From Pseudoalteromonas sp. MSK9-3 (GTDB lineage Bacteria > Pseudomonadota > Gammaproteobacteria > Enterobacterales > Alteromonadaceae), in NCBI RefSeq assembly GCF_003590335.1, contig NZ_MIET01000019.1, forward strand, positions 1 through 43,417: 43,417 nucleotides of DNA, given 5' to 3'. Of this stretch, positions 33,920 through 41,445 are shown piece after piece. Below the pieces are notes generated by a model. The model was not told where the DNA came from and searched no databases. It saw only the letters and a program-made list of their open reading frames with translations. A program made the translations under genes and the position numbers. Each line of letters starts with the position of its first letter. Positions within the stretch are counted from its first letter, which is position 1.

Positions 33920-35230
33920 GTGAAAATACAGCAAACTACTTTATACAAGCCCCAATTGACAGGTATGCATCGCCCATCAGCGGTGAATACGGGTCAAATT
34001 AAACTGACTGACGCAGAACGCTCGCTGCTTGATAAAGAAGCAAGCAAATATACGCAAAATAACGTGACTACCTCTTACGCTGCGGATAGTGCGGCACTGT
34101 CGAAGCCTTTTGGGTATGTGCCGTATGTTAAAATCGATATGTCGGGCGAAGGTAATGAGCGCGAGTATCGCTACGGTGAATTAAATAATAAGCCAGATAT
34201 AGACGCATTTTTAGATCAATTAGACAGGTTCAATCCTGAACAGCGCGACATCATGAAGCAGTATGAGCCGTCACAACGGTTGCTATCTATTTTAGAAAAA
34301 ATGGACGATGAAACACTTAGCCAGTTTACACAGGTACTAGAAGAGTCATTTCCACGCTTTTCACTGATGAATAATAAAAAAGCAGACGAGTTATTCAAGG
34401 CACTTGATGGTATGTCACCCGATAGGTTGAAAGACACCATAGAGACATTCGGTGTACTCGCTGAACAAGCTAAGAATGAGCAAAAGCCGGTACCTTTGAT
34501 CCCCACAAATGAGGAAGGCAAAGAGCCGATTTTAATGCACGTGCCACGAGCAGAAAACGGCTTTAATGTGGCTTTTATGAGAGGTGATCAAAGTAAACAC
34601 TTAGTTGATGCCTACACTGACGTGCTGTTACGGTCGAGCTACAGTGATGATGACCTCAGCACCATTAACGCCCATCTAAAGGAAGGGGACTTTGAAAAAA
34701 GTCGCGGCATTATTGATATGGCAAAATTGGTGTCGCATAACGATAAAAGGGCCTTTTTTGATATGTTAAATGAAGCGGACGACAACGGCCCAAATAATAT
34801 TTTCAATTACGTAGGCCAGCAAGTGAATTACGACGCACATTTAAACTATTACAAAAGCTCAGAGGGGCAATTCGTGTCATTGGACGATGCCATGCCTGAT
34901 GATGGTGCGCGTAAAAACTTCCATAAAAAATTATTACATGCGTATGAAGCATTCGGATTAAGCTGGATGAATGACATGGTTGAGCAAGTTAATGAAAAGC
35001 CGCCGCAAATTCAGGCTGAACTATGGTCTAACTTGATGACGGATGTAGTAGAAAAACCGCATTTATTTAAAAAATCAGACTCACTTGAGCAGTGGGCTAG
35101 CGCAAATATAGCTGACGTTGAGCAGCGTTTTCATGCCCGGCAAATAGATGATATTCATACTTATTCTTACGAGCTGGATGAACCCAAGGTATTGGGTACC
35201 CTGACATGGGCCGAGCGTTATGAGCACTGA
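33920..35230 (+). CDS. Large cytoplasmic protein of unknown function
   Basis: A 436-residue protein starting with GTG 33920 after AAGGA. It has no signal peptide or span and is acidic and mostly helical, with segments such as DAFLDQLDRFNPEQRDIMKQ, SILEKMDDETLSQFTQVLEE and FEKSRGIIDMAKLVS, which look like repeated helical pairs. Residues 50-95 are strand-like (FGYVPYVKIDMSGEGNEREY). I do not recognise a family or catalytic motif. It has its own short promoter region (88 bases) after the GreA/B-like gene. Confidence 0.65.
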   Translation: MKIQQTTLYKPQLTGMHRPSAVNTGQIKLTDAERSLLDKEASKYTQNNVTTSYAADSAALSKPFGYVPYVKIDMSGEGNEREYRYGELNNKPDIDAFLDQLDRFNPEQRDIMKQYEPSQRLLSILEKMDDETLSQFTQVLEESFPRFSLMNNKKADELFKALDGMSPDRLKDTIETFGVLAEQAKNEQKPVPLIPTNEEGKEPILMHVPRAENGFNVAFMRGDQSKHLVDAYTDVLLRSSYSDDDLSTINAHLKEGDFEKSRGIIDMAKLVSHNDKRAFFDMLNEADDNGPNNIFNYVGQQVNYDAHLNYYKSSEGQFVSLDDAMPDDGARKNFHKKLLHAYEAFGLSWMNDMVEQVNEKPPQIQAELWSNLMTDVVEKPHLFKKSDSLEQWASANIADVEQRFHARQIDDIHTYSYELDEPKVLGTLTWAERYEH

Positions 35231-35327
35231 ATTTAGCGGTGGGTGATAACCGTTAAAGTGTGATGTGAGTTAACGCTCAGTCAGCAAAAAACAGCAGAGC
35301 GAGACGTTTTTCTCATTAAAAGTTGCG

Positions 35328-35531
35328 CTATTTATGCGATGGTTTTGCTGATAAAGCAGCGCCCACAGCCGCCCCTATGCTTACGCCAAACGCGCCACCC
35401 ATTGCAATACTAAATGCTAAAATATCAAAAATAACCCCAACCGTGATACCCACGCTGGAGCCGACTCCAGCGCCTAAGGCAATACATAGCCCCATCTTTT
35501 TTTGAGTTTGTGCTCGTCTATTTTGCTGCAT
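35328..35531 (-). CDS. Small glycine-zipper membrane protein
   Basis: A 67-residue protein with a basic N-terminus (QQNRRAQTQKK) and two spans rich in Gly spaced by 3-4 residues: LCIALGAGVGSSVGITVGVI and IAMGGAFGVSIGAAVGAALS. This is the glycine-zipper pattern of small pore-forming or membrane-packing proteins, and also of bacteriocin-like peptides. AAGGAA lies just before the start, which supports a real gene. Function is open. Confidence 0.6.
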   Translation of the reverse strand: MQQNRRAQTQKKMGLCIALGAGVGSSVGITVGVIFDILAFSIAMGGAFGVSIGAAVGAALSAKPSHK

Positions 35532-35949
35532 TGTTATATTCCTTTTTAATTCGTCCGTTTGGCCCTGCTTATGGTTCAGGCGATGCGCTTTACATTATTC
35601 GCGGATGGCTGAGTAGTCAATTGTTTTTAACTCAAGTATTTAAAAGCACACCTTAAAACTACACCTTAAAACTTAAAATAACGCACCTGTAAACTGATGA
35701 GTGTTATTTTTTAATTTCATGATTTATATGGTTATAAAAATATATTGGTTATCTTGAAATAATGCGTTTTATATGGCGGATATATAGCACTAACCAGCTA
35801 AAAATCAGTATGAAGTCACTCGTGTGTCAGGTGTTTTTTTGCCGGAAAGGTTACTGTTCTCTCTCGTTCAATCATACATCAATAATAGCTGCCGAATTAA
35901 AAACAATAAACAAGTAATAGCTATTATTGGCTTCACAACAAGGTAAATT
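35532..35949. other. Noncoding stretch with a short tandem repeat
   Basis: This 418-bp AT-rich region separates the glycine-zipper gene (minus) from the PD40 gene (plus) and must hold both promoters. A 13-base unit, ACACCTTAAAACT, is present twice in tandem (35648-35673). About 25 bases later a pairing of ATAACGCAC with GTGTTAT followed by six T's could act as a weak terminator. No open frame or RNA gene is apparent. Confidence 0.5.
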
Positions 35950-36837
35950 ATGAAACGTATTGGTATTTCAACTGTGTTATTTTTTTCAACCATCATGTTG
36001 AGCGGGAATAGTTATAGCCAAGTTAAAACTATAGCGGGTGATGCACGTTATTTTGGTGAAAAGCCACCCGGCTTAATACCTAAAGTGTTCGAGCCCAAGG
36101 TCGTCTCACCAGAGGGGTTATTTGAAAGCGGTACATTTACCCCAGACTTAAAAACATTCTACTTTACAAAAGCAAATGGTAAATATAAACAACGGACATT
36201 TTTTGTTATTCGCTATGATGGTAAACGCTGGGGGCCTGTATCAGAAACACCAATAAGATGGCCGCAATTCTCTCATGATGGCAATAAAATGTATGTCGCT
36301 AAGAAATATAGAGAGCGGATAGGTGACAGATGGTCAGAGTTAAAAACTCCGGGAGATTTTTTAAAAGAAAACGCGCATGGCTTATCAGTGTCATTAAATG
36401 GCACTTATTACTTTCCTTTTTTCAAAAAAGAAGATAATGGACATGGCAATTTGGGTTATTCGCGTTTAATTGATGGCACATACGAGAACCCAGTGAAGTT
36501 AGGGCCTGAGATAAATCAAGGGGACTATATCGCCCACCCTTATATTGCACCCGATGAATCTTATCTGATCTGGGATGTGGTGCGTGAAGATGGCAACGGC
36601 CAGTCGGATCTTTATATTAGCTTTAAAGATACAGATGGCGCTTGGCGAGCAGCTCAAAATATGGGGCCTCACATAAACACTAATCTTCAAGAAAGTTCTC
36701 CAATCGTGTCACATGATGGTAAATACTTGTTTTTTATTCGAGGTGATTGGCACTATAGAAAAGATGGTAGTCGCTATTATGTTGGTAAACAGCATTGGGT
36801 GGATGCAAAAGTGATAGCAGCACTTAGGTCCAAGTGA
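35950..36837 (+). CDS. Secreted PD40/TolB-like beta-propeller protein
   Basis: A 295-residue protein with a signal peptide (MKRIGISTVLFFSTIMLSGN, cleavage near 23) and WD40-like PD40 repeats: FTPDLKTFYFTKANGKYK, PQFSHDGNKMYVAKKY, HPYIAPDESYLIWDVVREDG and SPIVSHDGKYLFFIRGDW, each with the D-G or D-E turn before an aromatic strand. The repeats match the TolB/PD40 family, which often serve as binding platforms in the periplasm. It is a single gene next to the integron; no partner is seen. Confidence 0.8.
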   Translation: MKRIGISTVLFFSTIMLSGNSYSQVKTIAGDARYFGEKPPGLIPKVFEPKVVSPEGLFESGTFTPDLKTFYFTKANGKYKQRTFFVIRYDGKRWGPVSETPIRWPQFSHDGNKMYVAKKYRERIGDRWSELKTPGDFLKENAHGLSVSLNGTYYFPFFKKEDNGHGNLGYSRLIDGTYENPVKLGPEINQGDYIAHPYIAPDESYLIWDVVREDGNGQSDLYISFKDTDGAWRAAQNMGPHINTNLQESSPIVSHDGKYLFFIRGDWHYRKDGSRYYVGKQHWVDAKVIAALRSK

Positions 36838-36926
36838 GTCAGCCTGTAATAATGAATCGGTTATAAACAGCCCTTTATAATACGTCAGTAAGGCATTAGC
36901 TTACTGGCCTATTATAACTGAATGCT

Positions 36927-38077
36927 TCACCTATCTATTGGGCTTAAAGTATAGCTAAATCGACTCCCAATCACATGCGTGTAGAGTTCGGTTGTTTTTA
37001 AATCGGTATGGCCTAACAGCGCTTGCACAGTTCTAATATCAGTACCATTTTGTAATAGTTGTGTGGCAAAAGAGTGGCGGAATGTATGCGCTTTAACGTG
37101 TTTGGTAATTGGCGTGGCTAACACAGCCTGCCTTAGCTGTTTTCTAAAGGATGTTTCATGAATGTGATGTCGGCAAATATAGTTGTCATACGGGTGCACA
37201 CAACGCGTAGATGAAGGAAATAGATATTGCCATGCAGTATCTTTTGCTGCGTTGCCGTATTTTCGTAATAAGGCAGGCGGAAGTGAAGTTAAGCCATATC
37301 CCTCAGACACGTCTTTAGTATGAAGTAGTTTCACCTGCGCTATTTGTTGGGTTATTGCCTGGTTCAGTCGCTGTGGCAGCAAAGTATATCGGTCTTTTTT
37401 ACCTTTTCCTCGAAATACAAAGAGGGAATTGTCATTTAGGTTAATGTCTTTTATGCGAAGTTGGAGTGCTTCATTTATTCTTAGCCCACACCCGTAAAGT
37501 AGCGAGCCGATTAACCAGTACTTTCCATGTAGCGGCGCAATTACTTGCATGGCTTCTTCATGGGATAACACCGTGGGCATTGACTTCTCTCGTTTAGTAA
37601 ACGAGTAGCGAAGATTTTTAATGTCTTTTTTAATTAACCTCAGGTTTGGATAAGGGTTTTGGAGCAGAAAATGTTTTGAAAACAAACTTACATACAATCC
37701 AATGATGATATTTTACTCAATATCAAGGCGCTTTTATGCAGTAATAGCGGGCTATTACAAATGAAAGCAACGCCGAGAGTGAGAAAATAGCTTTATTGGG
37801 CAAATTCGCTTATCCAGAGCTGAGGTTAATTATATCGATACAGAAAAATAATGGCACATAAGGCCTGATTTTGAGTAGCGCCACTGACGAGCCTGTTGAC
37901 TGCTAAGTGGTTTAGAAAGCGCTCAATGTCAGGGTTGCTCATATCCTTAGGGTGTTTTTTATCATTAAAAATGATGAATGACTTGATCCAGTATAAGTAC
38001 ACTTTCTCAGTTTTAATACTATAGCGCCTTGTACGCAGTTCGGTTCGAACAGATTCAAGAAAAGGAGAGGAAGACAT
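36927..38077 (-). pseudogene. intI: Broken integron integrase gene intI
   Basis: Two fragments of one tyrosine recombinase lie on the minus strand. The N-terminal piece (38077-37826, 83 residues) reads SPFLESVRTELRTRRYSIKT to NQALCAIIFLYR. The C-terminal piece (from about 37640 to 36927) has the catalytic Arg in LLYGCGLRINEALQLRIKD, the extra integron-specific region LPPALLRKYGNAAKDTAWQY and LFPSSTRCVHPY, HTFRHSFATQLLQNG, LLGHTDLKTTELYTHV with the Tyr nucleophile. This extra region marks IntI, the enzyme that inserts cassettes at attI. The gene is split by a roughly 200-bp element at 37631-37832, and the two sides are in different frames even when that element is removed. A strong LexA box remains in its promoter. 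Confidence 0.93.
37631..37832. mobile_element. MITE-like element inside intI
   Basis: The ends are inverted repeats: TAATTAACCTCAG (37631-37643) and CTGAGGTTAATTA (37820-37832), which are exact 13-bp complements, with partial pairing beyond (GTTTGGATAAG against CTTATCCAGAG). The 200-bp interior has no long open frame. The palindromic TTAATTAA at the borders makes the target duplication ambiguous. The element lies exactly where the intI reading frame breaks. Family is not recognised. Confidence 0.75.
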
Positions 38078-38091
38078 AATAAGCTCGATAA

Positions 38092-38107
38092 CTGTATTTA
38101 TATACAG
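38092..38107. promoter_or_regulatory. LexA (SOS) box in the intI promoter
   Basis: CTGTATTTATATACAG has the LexA consensus CTGT-N8-ACAG with an AT-alternating centre, and the dyad extends three bases further on both sides. It overlaps the predicted -10 of the intI promoter, 15 bases before the intI ATG. SOS control of integron integrases is known in Vibrio and in mobile integrons. Confidence 0.9.
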
Positions 38108-38126
38108 TTATAATTTAGTTTGTGAA
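38097..38126 (-). promoter_or_regulatory. Predicted intI promoter
   Basis: On the minus strand, TTCACA (38121-38126) as -35 and TATAAA (38097-38102) as -10 are separated by 18 bases. The -10 falls inside the LexA box, so LexA would block it. Confidence 0.55.
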
Positions 38127-38145
38127 AATTGCGAACTTTGCTTCT

Positions 38146-38240
38146 CGTTATGTAATTTTAAAAATGCGCGTTTAAATTAGCATGTGAACATAATTAACTG
38201 AATTATATGTGGTTTTTACTTTAGTAAAATTACATAACGA
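38146..38240. repeat. 15-bp inverted repeat at the start of the cassette array (attI/first core site candidate)
   Basis: CGTTATGTAATTTTA (38146-38160) and TAAAATTACATAACG (38226-38240) are exact complements with 65 bases between. GTTATGT resembles the integron R' core GTTRRRY and ACATAAC its partner R''. The arrangement matches a cassette start followed by the R'' of its attC, but the remaining attC cannot be found, so this may be a decayed attI plus a truncated cassette. The rest of 38078-38498 (about 420 bases) holds only this, the intI promoter and the left flank of the IS91-type module; the open frame on the minus strand at 38172-38369 does not look like a gene. Confidence 0.5.
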
Positions 38241-38498
38241 CCCAACTGATGCTCGGTTAAGTAAATTCTCGGGTTCAGAAGGTGTTACAAGGTGATTGTT
38301 GTGTGTGAGGGAAAGTGTTAAGTTACTAATATATATTAAATTAATTAGCGGTTCTGATTTTCTCTGCACGACACAAGGGCAGGGTGTTTATCGACATTCA
38401 CGCTAAAACGCTGTTGAACTAAGCCGCTACGCGGAGATCCTACTCTCAGCATTTGAGCCACACTTTCTCTGAGTTATTTCACAACTTAGAGGTCAAAA

Positions 38499-39332
38499 AT
38501 GCATACACTCATTGAACAGGTCAAGGCAGAAATAACCTATCGAGGTTATTCACAAAGAACAAGTAAAAGCTATTGCGCGCACTTACTTAAACTCAGAAAT
38601 TACTTTAATAAATCATTGGATTTAATTACAGATGAAGAGTTGAATTCATTCTTTCAAGATCCGGCGATTCGCAAGCTTTCTCGGGCAAGCCAAAAGTTAC
38701 AGATAAACAGTATTTGGTTCTTGTTTAAGCACATTTTACATCGGCCATTGAACTTAGATATTACCTTACCAAAAGCGAAGTCTCGAGCACCCATTTATTT
38801 ATCTCGTAGCGAGATACAACGGCTGATAGAAAGCTGCACAGACATGCGATTAAAGACGCTAATTATCGTGTGTTATGGCTGTGGTTTACGTATTGGTGAG
38901 CTATTGCGCATTAAAGTTACAGACATAGACGGTAAACGAAAAACCATTTTAATTGAGCAGGGTAAAGGAGATAAATCACGTTACGTTGTTGTGTCAGAGA
39001 GTGTATTGAAGCAGTTACGTTGCTACTGGAAAGTGTACCGTCCATCAGGCTGGATGTTCTATTCTCGATGGCTTATGGACAAACCGATGTCGCCATCGAG
39101 CTTTAGAAAGTCATTAAGGAAGCAGTCACACAGCATTGGTTTGCAGCAGTGTAACCCGCATGCACTTCGCCATGCTTACGCGACACATCAACTTGAGTCA
39201 GGCATGCCGCTTCACCAATTGCAACATCAGCTTGGTCACAGTGATATCAAAACGACACAGAGTTACTTGCATTGGTTACCTGAATTAGGCCATGGCGGCA
39301 TTGATTTACTGGCCGATTGGGCAAAACAATGA
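38499..39332 (+). CDS. Tyrosine recombinase/integrase of the IS91-type module
   Basis: The 277-residue protein has a SAM-like N-terminal DNA-binding half (RGYSQRTSKSYCAHLLKLRN) and the catalytic half with Arg in CYGCGLRIGELLRIKV, Lys in GKGDKSRYVVV, HALRHAYATHQLESG (His-x2-Arg), GHSDIKTTQSYLHW (His and Tyr nucleophile). It lacks the extra region of integron integrases, so it is not IntI. Such recombinases are encoded just before Y2 transposases in many IS91-like elements of marine bacteria; their precise role is not clear. Its TGA overlaps the transposase ATG as ATGA. Confidence 0.88.
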   Translation: MHTLIEQVKAEITYRGYSQRTSKSYCAHLLKLRNYFNKSLDLITDEELNSFFQDPAIRKLSRASQKLQINSIWFLFKHILHRPLNLDITLPKAKSRAPIYLSRSEIQRLIESCTDMRLKTLIIVCYGCGLRIGELLRIKVTDIDGKRKTILIEQGKGDKSRYVVVSESVLKQLRCYWKVYRPSGWMFYSRWLMDKPMSPSSFRKSLRKQSHSIGLQQCNPHALRHAYATHQLESGMPLHQLQHQLGHSDIKTTQSYLHWLPELGHGGIDLLADWAKQ

Positions 39333-40417
39333 GTAGGTTACACCTTGCTGATATTTTAAACTTAGGGTTAGATGATTATCGGCAACACCACTCTCTGAAT
39401 TACCAGCAGACACGGGTTTGCCAACATCTTCAATCATGTAGGACAGGCAAGTTAGGGTATCAATCATGGCAATGTGATACGTGTGGCGAGGTAAAACAGG
39501 TCGGATGCAGCTGCCGAGACCGACACTGCCCACGCTGTCAAAGTATGGCAACAGCACAGTGGGCGCAAAAACAGCAAGCCCGTTTATTGCCTTGTCGTTA
39601 CTTCCACCTTGTTTTTACACTGCCACATGAGCTGAATATTGTTGCACGCTATGACCCAAACACGCTTTATCAGTGTTTATTTAAAGCAGTATGGGACACC
39701 CTAAGTAAATTTGCACAGCGTAAAGGGCATGGGCAGTTAGGGATGACAAGCGTTTTGCATACATGGGGACAAACCTTAAGTCAGCATATTCACTTGCATT
39801 GCTTAGTACCAGCGGGAGGGCTAACGCAAACTCAATGGCATGAAATAGAACAGGGCTACTTATACCCAGTTAAAGCATTATCAACAGTATTTAGAGGGAA
39901 AATGCTTGCGGCCTTGCATGCGCAAGGTACTTCGCTGACACATATACACACACCAGCTAAATGGTGTGTGTATAGCAAAGCGTGTTTAACATACAGTGAT
40001 AAGTTAGTAAGTTATCTAGCACGGTATACCCGAAAGGGCGCGATGTCAGAATCGAGACTGGTGTCGGTGAATAAACACAGCGTGCGCTTTAAATATCGAA
40101 ACTATGCCGATAAACACAGCGAAAAGGTCATGACACTGAGTTGTAGAGAGTTCTTACGGCGCTATTTACAGCATGTGCTGCCAAAAGGGTTTATGCGCAT
40201 TCGTCACTATGGCTTTTTAGCCAATGCATGTTGCAAACGAAAGTTAGCGTTGATAAAGGCACAAGGGCCCAATCTATGTAAAGTGAAGAAGAAAAAGGCG
40301 GAAGCTGCGTCACCATCCCCTCATTGGGCTTGTGAAGTATGTAAAATAGGGGTCTTACGATTTAGTGAAATGGTTAATTCAAGTGAAGAGACAATGAAAT
40401 TAGCGCGAACGAGTTAG
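39329..40417 (+). CDS. IS91-family (Y2 HUH) transposase
   Basis: I take the start at ATG 39329 (MSRLHLADILNLGLDDYRQH, 362 residues), overlapping the recombinase stop. It has an N-terminal zinc-binding region (SWQCDTCGEVKQVGCSCRDR followed by HCPRCQ), the HUH motif HIHLHCLVPAGG, and the region YLARYTRKGAMSESR with the nucleophilic tyrosines. This family moves by single-strand, rolling-circle type transposition from oriIS to terIS. The product appears complete, with a basic C-terminal end (KVKKKKAEAASP). Confidence 0.92.
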   Translation: MSRLHLADILNLGLDDYRQHHSLNYQQTRVCQHLQSCRTGKLGYQSWQCDTCGEVKQVGCSCRDRHCPRCQSMATAQWAQKQQARLLPCRYFHLVFTLPHELNIVARYDPNTLYQCLFKAVWDTLSKFAQRKGHGQLGMTSVLHTWGQTLSQHIHLHCLVPAGGLTQTQWHEIEQGYLYPVKALSTVFRGKMLAALHAQGTSLTHIHTPAKWCVYSKACLTYSDKLVSYLARYTRKGAMSESRLVSVNKHSVRFKYRNYADKHSEKVMTLSCREFLRRYLQHVLPKGFMRIRHYGFLANACCKRKLALIKAQGPNLCKVKKKKAEAASPSPHWACEVCKIGVLRFSEMVNSSEETMKLARTS

Positions 40418-40679
40418 CAGCAGAGCTTGCTGAATTAAATCAACGCGTTAACCTGCTTAAGTGTTCGGGCTAGAAAAGTGCGTGCGCGGTGAAAATATCA
40501 TTGATAAATCGGCGAAAATTAGCTCTAATGGCAGGATAAAACGTACTGAGTAATGCAGGGATTGCTTAATCACGAAAGACAAGCCGATAAAATAGGCTCG
40601 AGACAAGTTACGCCACTAAAAGCAAATTCCCATAGCATAAATAACACCAACTCTGACACACCGAGCAGGTAGCGGCTCA

Positions 40680-40738
40680 GTCCAACAAGCGATTATGCAG
40701 CACAAACAACGTGCTGCATAAATACTAAATAGTTATAA
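40680..40738 (+). other. Candidate attC site after the recombinase/IS91 module
   Basis: GTCCAAC (40680-40686) fits R'' (RYYYAAC); TTATGCAGCAC (40693-40703) and GTGCTGCATAA (40711-40721) form a perfect 11-bp stem with loop AAACAAC, as L''/L' arms; GTTATAA (40732-40738) stands in the place of R' and is the start of the next cassette. Length is 59 bases, like short attC sites. The hairpin could instead belong to the IS91-type oriIS. Confidence 0.5.
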
Positions 40739-40757
40739 GCCCTTGGAGCTATGATGT

Positions 40758-41039
40758 ATGAATTGGGTTTGGGTATTTAATAAAAATAGTAATGGCTTTT
40801 CTGGTGGTGTTTTTAGCACGTTGGAATTGGCTGAAAGCTGGATAAAAGAAAATAAGTTAAGTGGGCTAATTACGAAATACCCCCTTGATCAAGGTGTATT
40901 TGATTGGGCTATAGAAAATGACATGCACAGCATTAAAAAAGAAAAATTGGCCGAAAAGAGTAAACAGCCAAATTTTATAGGTGGTTTCACAACTGCCAGC
41001 CAAGAACATTACCATTATGAGAATGGGGTTCGTTTATAA
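40758..41039 (+). CDS. Integron cassette protein, DUF7710-like
   Basis: A 93-residue protein, MNWVWVFNKNSNGFSGGVFS, then LELAESWIKENKLSGLITKY, PLDQGVFDWAIEND, and a tail FIGGFTTASQEHYHYENGVR. The pattern W-V-x-F, GVF, LAExWI, YPxDxGVxDWA and F(x)5ASQEHYHYE is found in small proteins I associate with DUF7710, frequent in integron cassettes. Function unknown. It starts 25 bases after the cassette boundary GTTATAAGC (40732) and is followed at once by its attC, as cassettes are. Reading direction is that of the array. Confidence 0.8.
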   Translation: MNWVWVFNKNSNGFSGGVFSTLELAESWIKENKLSGLITKYPLDQGVFDWAIENDMHSIKKEKLAEKSKQPNFIGGFTTASQEHYHYENGVRL

Positions 41040-41040
41040 G

Positions 41041-41139
41041 GCTTATAACAAGGTCATCAAAAGCGGACACAAAACAGCTGGCTTGTGCTCGTTCCTCGCT
41101 TATTTTAGCCAGCTATTTTGTGCCGTTTATGGCGGCGTT
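41041..41139 (+). other. attC site of the DUF7710-like cassette
   Basis: GCTTATAAC (41041-41049) is the exact complement of the cassette's start GTTATAAGC (40732-40740), the expected R''/R' relation. CGGACACAAAACAGCTGGC (41064-41082) pairs with GCCAGCTATTTTGTGCCG (41108-41125) with one extrahelical base and one mismatch. GGCGTT ends the site at 41139, where the IS110-type element begins. About 99 bases long. Confidence 0.88.
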
Positions 41140-41207
41140 GGTATGACTCCCACTGTCAAGTTAAACACACTGATCCCTGCTTAACTATAAGCCATAATCT
41201 CTCAATT

Positions 41208-41439
41208 CGAATTAGAGCGAGTTAATACATAGGATGAAGCAAGTAATTTCGTCGGTTTTCATGCTGATATTCGTTGGTTACTCACTTTCGTGAGCAGAGC
41301 AGACCTTACTTAGTTCGACGTGGCACCTGTCTTCAGTCTATGTTCGTGGTTCAATGCTGTGTTTGCAGCATTGCCATCCTAACGCCGTCGGTGTTTGTGC
41401 CACACCCGATGCCTGACCCAATGCATTAACTCTAATTCG
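41208..41439 (-). ncRNA. Candidate bridge RNA of the IS110-type element
   Basis: In the noncoding 3' part (41154-41445), CGAATTAGAGCGAGTTAA (41208-41225) can pair with TTAACTCTAATTCG (41426-41439) apart from a 4-base bulge, closing a domain of about 230 bases. Inside are two hairpins: CTCAC-TTTC-GTGAG region (41281-41294) and CAATGCTG/CAGCATTG (41352-41373). The minus-strand RNA would contain CGGCGTT (complement of 41381-41387), identical to the attC target flank at 41133-41139. IS110-family elements are known to encode bridge RNAs with a target-matching loop. Confidence 0.5.
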
Positions 41440-41445
41440 TTCATT

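Larger units (their letters stand above)
38420..40679 (+). mobile_element. Tyrosine recombinase plus IS91-type transposase module
   Basis: Two overlapping genes (recombinase 38499-39332, transposase 39329-40417) are framed by imperfect inverted ends: GAACTAAGCCGCTACGCGG on the left (from 38416) and GGTAGCGGCTCAGTCC on the right (to about 40683). The left border follows GTTGAAC (38413-38419), which is both an integron R' core and the GAAC of IS91-type targets; the right border precedes GTCCAACAAG, with an integron R''-like core and the CAAG of IS91 targets. Borders are therefore tentative. The stretch 40418-40679 is noncoding and would hold the oriIS. Confidence 0.65.

Noticed and set aside
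38172..38369. 65-residue open frame on the minus strand near the array start
   Set aside because: It reads across the inverted repeat, has no ribosome site or recognisable motif, and its composition fits noncoding DNA.
38233..38419. A full attC between ACATAAC and GTTGAAC upstream of the IS91-type module
   Set aside because: I could not find complementary L arms in this 187-base stretch, so a complete attC is not supported.
41039..41184. Open frame running through the attC site after the DUF7710-like gene
   Set aside because: It translates the attC structure itself and the IS end; it has no independent ribosome site.
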